Part shown: positions 60,637-64,000 of the stretch, in pieces
Layout of the letters: the number at the start of each line of letters is the position of its first letter
Position numbering within the stretch: the first letter of the stretch is position 1
From: Bradyrhizobium sp. SZCCT0231
GTDB taxonomy: Bacteria; Pseudomonadota; Alphaproteobacteria; Rhizobiales; Xanthobacteraceae
Direction of reading: 5' to 3'
NCBI RefSeq assembly: GCF_018130245.1
Contig: NZ_JAFCKP010000001.1
Coordinates: forward strand, 1,364,001 to 1,428,000
Length of the DNA: 64,000 nt
Position numbers and translations under genes: made by a program
The notes under the pieces: model-generated
Told to the model about the DNA's origin: nothing
The model's input: only the letters and a program-made list of their open reading frames with translations
The model's database searches: none

Positions 60637-61107
60637 ATGCGGAAATCCCAACGAACGCCGGCCGGCGATGCTCTGACCGATCTGATGCTTGACTTGTTCC
60701 GGCTGAACAGCCTGCTCTTGACCGCAGGGGACCGCTTGGTGGCCCGGCTCGGGCTCACCAGCGCCCGCTGGCAGATTCTCGGCGCCATCGTGCACGCGGA
60801 GCGGCCCCAGCCGGTGGCCTGGCTTGCACGCGATCTGGGGGGCAATCGCCAAAACGTGCAGCGGATCGTCAATGACCTCCATGCAGAAGGCCTCGTTGCT
60901 TTCGAGGCCAACCCGCATCACCGCCGAGCGCAGCTTGTTATCCTGACCGACAAGGGGCGGCGCGCTTTCGATGCCGCCATGGCTTTGCAGATGCCGTGGG
61001 TCAACAGGCTTTCGGAAGGGCTTGCGGTCAAGGATCTGCAAACGGTTCATCGCATCGTCGCGGCCCTGCGGATGAAGCTCGAAAGCGAAACCGAGGCGCA
61101 GACGTAG
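60637..61107 (+). CDS. MarR family transcriptional regulator
   Basis: A 156-residue winged-helix regulator. The domain spans ~25-125: LLLTAGDRLVARLGLTSARWQILGAIVHAERPQPVAWLARDLGGNRQNVQRIVNDLHAEGLVAFEANPHHRRAQLVILTDKGRRAF, with the recognition helix GGNRQNVQRIVNDLHAEGLV and the wing PHHRRAQLV. It probably represses itself and the divergent ABM-membrane protein pair. The palindrome TTGACATCATGATGTCAA lies just upstream. The inducer is unknown; a phenolic or quinone-type compound would fit the ABM enzyme. Confidence 0.92.
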   Translation: MRKSQRTPAGDALTDLMLDLFRLNSLLLTAGDRLVARLGLTSARWQILGAIVHAERPQPVAWLARDLGGNRQNVQRIVNDLHAEGLVAFEANPHHRRAQLVILTDKGRRAFDAAMALQMPWVNRLSEGLAVKDLQTVHRIVAALRMKLESETEAQT

Positions 61108-61125
61108 CGCTTGGGCGAGTGGCAA

Positions 61126-61167
61126 GGTCACACCGAATGCGATGTGGTCGGCATCGGTGCGCCATCG
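61126..61167 (+). pseudogene. 42-bp relic of the lipoprotein gene's conserved segment
   Basis: The bases GGTCACACCGAATGCGATGT onward read GHTECDVV-GIGAPS, matching GHTECDVVRGIGAPS of the lipoprotein at 59381-59425 with one codon lost. The five base differences all fall at third codon positions without changing residues. The frame then runs into unrelated codons and a stop. It sits just after the MarR gene. Confidence 0.65.
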
Positions 61168-61259
61168 ACCGCTGCAATGTTCCCGATGAAGTCGCTTTCG
61201 TGATGGCCGCGCGGCCCGGAATGCGCTTTGATGGTGGGAACAACAATCTGGAGGAAACT

Positions 61260-62228
61260 ATGCGGTTCTTGATTGCCCTCGTATCGGCTCTGCTCTTGCC
61301 GTTTGGCGCGGCGTTCGCCCAGGACTATCCGTCGAGAACCATCACCATGCTGGTGCCGTTCGCCGCCGGCGGGCCGACCGATACCATCGCGCGCCTGACG
61401 GCGGCCGGCATGGCGAAATCCCTGGGACAGCAGGTCATCGTCGAGAACGCGACCGGCGCCGGCGGCACCATCGGCACGACCCGCGCCGCGCGCGCCCAGC
61501 CGGACGGGTACACGCTGCTGATCCATCATGTCGGCATCTCGACCGCCGCGACGCTCTACCGCAATCTCAGCTATGACACCAAGACGGCCTTTGCGCCGAT
61601 CGGGCTCGTGACCAACGCGCCGATGACCATCATCGCGCGTCCGGATTTCCCGGCTGCCACGCTCAAGGAACTGGTCGCCTACGCCCAGCAGCAGGGCGAC
61701 AAGCTGACTTACGCCAATGCGGGGCTCGGCGCCGCCTCACATCTATGCGGCATGCTGTTCATGACGGCGATCCAGAAGCAGCTGACCACGGTGCCCTACA
61801 AGGGCAACGGTCCCATCATGAACGATCTGCTCGGCAAGCAGATCGATCTCACCTGCGATCAGGCCACCAACACCACCGGGCCGATCACGGCCAAGCAGGT
61901 CAAGGCCTACGCGATCACCACCAAGGAGCGGCTGAAGAGCCTGCCCGATCTGCCGACGGCCGACGAGGCCGGCCTCAAGGGTTTCGAGCTCGGCGTCTGG
62001 CACGGCATCTATGCGCCCAAGGGCACACCGCCGGCGGTCGTTCAGAAGCTGACGGCGGCGCTGCAGACCGCGCTCAAGGATCCCGCGCTGATTGCCCGGT
62101 TCAACGACATCAACACCGAGCCGGTCCCGCAGGACAAGGCGACGCCCGAGGCGCTGGGCACGATGCTGACGAGTGAGATCGACCGCTGGGCACCGATCAT
62201 CAAGGCGGCCGGGCAATACGCGGACTGA
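61260..62228 (+). CDS. Bug-type (TctC) solute-binding protein, orphan
   Basis: A 322-residue periplasmic protein. The signal peptide ends LPFGAAFA, and the mature start QDYPSRTITMLVPFAAGGPTDTIARLTAAGMAKSLGQQVIVENATGAGGTIGTTRAARAQPDGYTLL is the Bug/TctC signature. GLKGFELGVWHGIYAPKGTPPAVV and the C-terminal PEALGTMLTSEIDRWAPIIKAAG are typical too. It would bind a carboxylate for a tripartite tricarboxylate transporter, but no TctA/TctB genes are near, so it may serve a distant permease or act as a sensor. GGAGGAAACT precedes ATG 61260. Confidence 0.9.
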   Translation: MRFLIALVSALLLPFGAAFAQDYPSRTITMLVPFAAGGPTDTIARLTAAGMAKSLGQQVIVENATGAGGTIGTTRAARAQPDGYTLLIHHVGISTAATLYRNLSYDTKTAFAPIGLVTNAPMTIIARPDFPAATLKELVAYAQQQGDKLTYANAGLGAASHLCGMLFMTAIQKQLTTVPYKGNGPIMNDLLGKQIDLTCDQATNTTGPITAKQVKAYAITTKERLKSLPDLPTADEAGLKGFELGVWHGIYAPKGTPPAVVQKLTAALQTALKDPALIARFNDINTEPVPQDKATPEALGTMLTSEIDRWAPIIKAAGQYAD

Positions 62229-62264
62229 GTCGTCCCGGCCTCATTGCCATGCGAAGGGATGCCG

Positions 62265-62295
62265 ATTGAGCGGGCAAAGAGCAGCTCGCTCAATG
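62265..62295 (+). repeat. 8-bp inverted repeat after the Bug gene
   Basis: ATTGAGCG (62265-62272) and CGCTCAAT (62288-62295) flank 15 bases. It could end the Bug transcript, but no T-run follows. It stands 29 bases before the 21-bp shared sequence. Confidence 0.5.
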
Positions 62296-62323
62296 GCTAA
62301 TCCATGGGTATTATAATGCCGGT

Positions 62324-62344
62324 ACTGTGCATGGGGTTGTTTTG
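62324..62344 (+). repeat. 21-bp sequence shared with 20255-20275
   Basis: Identical over 21 bases to 20255-20275 (TACTGTGCATGGGGTTGTTT plus one T). In both places TTGAGCGGGCA precedes it, here about 60 bases upstream. It is non-coding and lies in the gap before the convergent ABC-F gene. Confidence 0.75.
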
Positions 62345-62376
62345 CGCGTTTTGATGGGGGCCTTGCGGTTGCGGCG

Positions 62377-64000
62377 CTACCCCGCCGCCTCATCGAACTG
62401 CGTGCTCGCCTCCAGCCATTGCTCCTCCGCGCGCACCAGCGCGTCGGCGGCATTGGCGCGCGCTTTCGACAATTGCGCGGCCTGCTTGGGATCGCGCGCA
62501 AAAATGTCGGGCAGGGCGAGCGCGGTGTCGATCTTGGCGATGATCTCGCTGACGCGGGCGATCTCGGCTTCGGCTTCCGCGATGCGCTTCTTCAGCGAGC
62601 CGCGATTGTCCGCTCTTGGACGTTGCGGCTTCTCGCTCGGCACATTGCGCTCGCGCGGGGCTTCCGCGTTGCGCGCGGACAGCACCAGGCGGCGGTACTC
62701 GTCGAGATCGCCGTCGTAATTGGTCACGGTGCGGTCGGCGACGATCCAGAGCCGCTCGGCGCAAGCCTCGATCAGGTAACGGTCGTGCGAGACCATGATC
62801 ACGGCGCCGGGAAACTCGTTGATCGCTTCCGCAAGGGCGGCGCGGCTGTCGATGTCGAGATGGTTGGTGGGCTCGTCCAGGATGATCATGTTGGGGCCGA
62901 AGAAAGTCGCTAGCCCCAGCAGCAGCCGCGCCTTCTCGCCGCCGGACAATTTGCCGGCCTTGGTGTCGGCGGCCTTGCCGGAGAAGCCGATCGCGCCGGC
63001 GCGCGCCCGCACCCTGGCTTCGGGCGCGTCGCCCATCAGCTTGCGGACGTGGTCGTAGGCGGAGGCGTCCTCGTTGAGCTCGTCGAGCTGGTGCTGCGCG
63101 AAATAGGCGATCGACAGCTTGTCGGCGCGCGTCACCTTGCCCGAGAACGGCGCAAGACGTCCCGCGAGCAGTTTCACCAGTGTCGATTTGCCGTTGCCGT
63201 TGGCGCCTAGCAACGCGATGCGGTCGTCATTGTCGATGCGCAGGGTGACGCGGCTCAGCACGGGGCTGGCCGGATCGTAGCCGACCGAGGCGTTGTCGAC
63301 GGCGATGATCGGCGGCGACAGGATCTTCTCCGGCGCGGGAAAGCTGATCTCGCGCACGTCCTCGGTGACCAGCGCCGTGATCGGCTTCAACCGCTCCAGC
63401 ATCTTCACGCGAGACTGCGCCTGGCGCGCCTTGGAGGCCTTGGCCTTGAAGCGGTCGACGAAGGCCTGCAGGCGCGCACGTTCGGCCTCCTGGCGCTTGA
63501 GCTGCTTGGCATCGAGCAATTCGCGCGCGGCGCGCTGCTCCTCGAACGAGGAGTAGGTGCCCTTGTAGAGCGTAAGCTTGCCGCGCTCCAGATGCAGGAT
63601 CTGGTCGACCGAGCTTTCCAGGAGGTCGCGGTCGTGGCTGATCACGATCACCGTGCGCGGATAATGCGCGAGGTGATCCTCCAGCCACAGCGTGCCTTCG
63701 AGGTCGAGATAGTTGGTGGGCTCGTCGAGCAGCAGAAGGTCGGGGGCCGCGAACAGCGTCGCGGCGAGCGCGACGCGCATGCGCCAGCCGCCGGAGAACT
63801 CGGCGCAGGGGCGGAGCTGATCGGCGGCGGAAAAGCCGAGGCCGGAGAGGATCGCGGCGGCACGGCTCGGCGCCGAATGTGCGTCGATGTCGACCAGCCG
63901 GGTCTGGATCTCGGCGATCCGGTGCGGATCGGTCGCGTGCTCGGCCTCAGTGAGCAGCGCGTCGCGTTCGAGGTCGGCCTTGAGCACGACCGAGATCAGG
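62377..64000 (-). CDS. ABC-F family ATPase (YheS/Uup-like), 5' end beyond window
   Basis: The gene runs off the right edge; 540 codons are present including the stop. It shows the second half of the first ABC domain (FSGGWRMRVALAATLFAAPDLLLLDEPTNYLDLEGTLWLEDHL, ISHDRDLL), the linker helix characteristic of ABC-F (LKRQEAERARLQAFVDRFKAKASKARQAQSRVKMLERL), and a full second domain with Walker A LGANGNGKST, signature KLSGGEKARLLLGL and DEPTNHLDIDSRAAL. No membrane segments. ABC-F proteins act on ribosomes, in translation control or antibiotic protection; the YheS/Uup-like type is inferred from the C-terminal coiled coil (SLKKRIAEAEAEIARVSEII). Confidence 0.93.
   Translation of the reverse strand, partial: LISVVLKADLERDALLTEAEHATDPHRIAEIQTRLVDIDAHSAPSRAAAILSGLGFSAADQLRPCAEFSGGWRMRVALAATLFAAPDLLLLDEPTNYLDLEGTLWLEDHLAHYPRTVIVISHDRDLLESSVDQILHLERGKLTLYKGTYSSFEEQRAARELLDAKQLKRQEAERARLQAFVDRFKAKASKARQAQSRVKMLERLKPITALVTEDVREISFPAPEKILSPPIIAVDNASVGYDPASPVLSRVTLRIDNDDRIALLGANGNGKSTLVKLLAGRLAPFSGKVTRADKLSIAYFAQHQLDELNEDASAYDHVRKLMGDAPEARVRARAGAIGFSGKAADTKAGKLSGGEKARLLLGLATFFGPNMIILDEPTNHLDIDSRAALAEAINEFPGAVIMVSHDRYLIEACAERLWIVADRTVTNYDGDLDEYRRLVLSARNAEAPRERNVPSEKPQRPRADNRGSLKKRIAEAEAEIARVSEIIAKIDTALALPDIFARDPKQAAQLSKARANAADALVRAEEQWLEASTQFDEAAG

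Overview
The window is high-GC alphaproteobacterial chromosome. Gene orders (cvpA-purF; yfgM-like/lipoprotein/der; rpsF-rpsR-DUF2232-rplI; fabD-fabG-acpP-fabF-mltG-yicC-gmk; lptF-lptG-lptD-surA-pdxA-rsmA; pepA-holC; dnaB-alr), many GTG starts and several families of palindromic intergenic repeats together suggest Bradyrhizobium or a close relative in the Nitrobacteraceae. That placement is inferred from family knowledge, not from a search. The DNA is mostly core genome, with small accessory insertions between operons. No tRNA, rRNA, CRISPR array, insertion sequence or prophage was seen.

Layout. 1-3.7 kb: end of prfC, a secreted hypothetical protein, a GAF + TIR-like (CAP12-type) protein on the minus strand in lower-GC DNA, a queuosine-precursor transporter and an NnrU-like membrane protein. 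3.9-9.6 kb: an acyl-CoA synthetase, then a YfgM-like TPR protein, a lipoprotein, der and an MFS transporter. 9.7-16 kb (minus): a branched-chain amino-acid type binding protein, an SDR, purF, cvpA and radA. 16-19.4 kb (plus): a periplasmic sugar-binding-type protein overlapping by one base a membrane GGDEF-EAL protein. 19.4-26.4 kb (mostly minus): TauE, xth, alr, dnaB and a cyclopropane fatty acid synthase; a 39-residue membrane peptide lies beside a CRP-like site.

26.7-33.4 kb: a c-type cytochrome-like protein, a TetR-thioesterase pair, the S6-S18-DUF2232-L9 operon and a TetR-desaturase pair. Both TetR genes have palindromes over their promoters. 33.6-40.3 kb (plus): the type II fatty-acid cluster running into mltG, yicC and gmk. 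40.2-47.4 kb (minus): a membrane protein with a WYYR/KCWYLR signature, a small secreted protein, a secreted caspase-DUF4189 protein and a 1117-residue autotransporter with about seven 50-residue repeats. 47.6-56.7 kb (minus): a zinc alcohol dehydrogenase and the tightly overlapping envelope operon lptF-lptG-lptD-surA-pdxA-rsmA. 57-59.6 kb (plus): pepA, holC and a lipoprotein. 59.7-62.2 kb: a MarR module with a clear palindromic operator, a relic of the lipoprotein gene and an orphan Bug-type binding protein. The window ends inside an ABC-F ATPase.

How the genes work together: the fatty-acid cluster supplies acyl chains to the membrane and lipid A, LptF/G/D export lipopolysaccharide, SurA supports outer-membrane protein folding, and MltG links this to peptidoglycan synthesis. 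Regulation visible in the DNA lies mainly at three palindromic operators (27.6, 31.7 and 60.6 kb). The best candidates for new biology are the GAF-CAP12 protein, the binding-protein/GGDEF-EAL pair and the secreted caspase unit.
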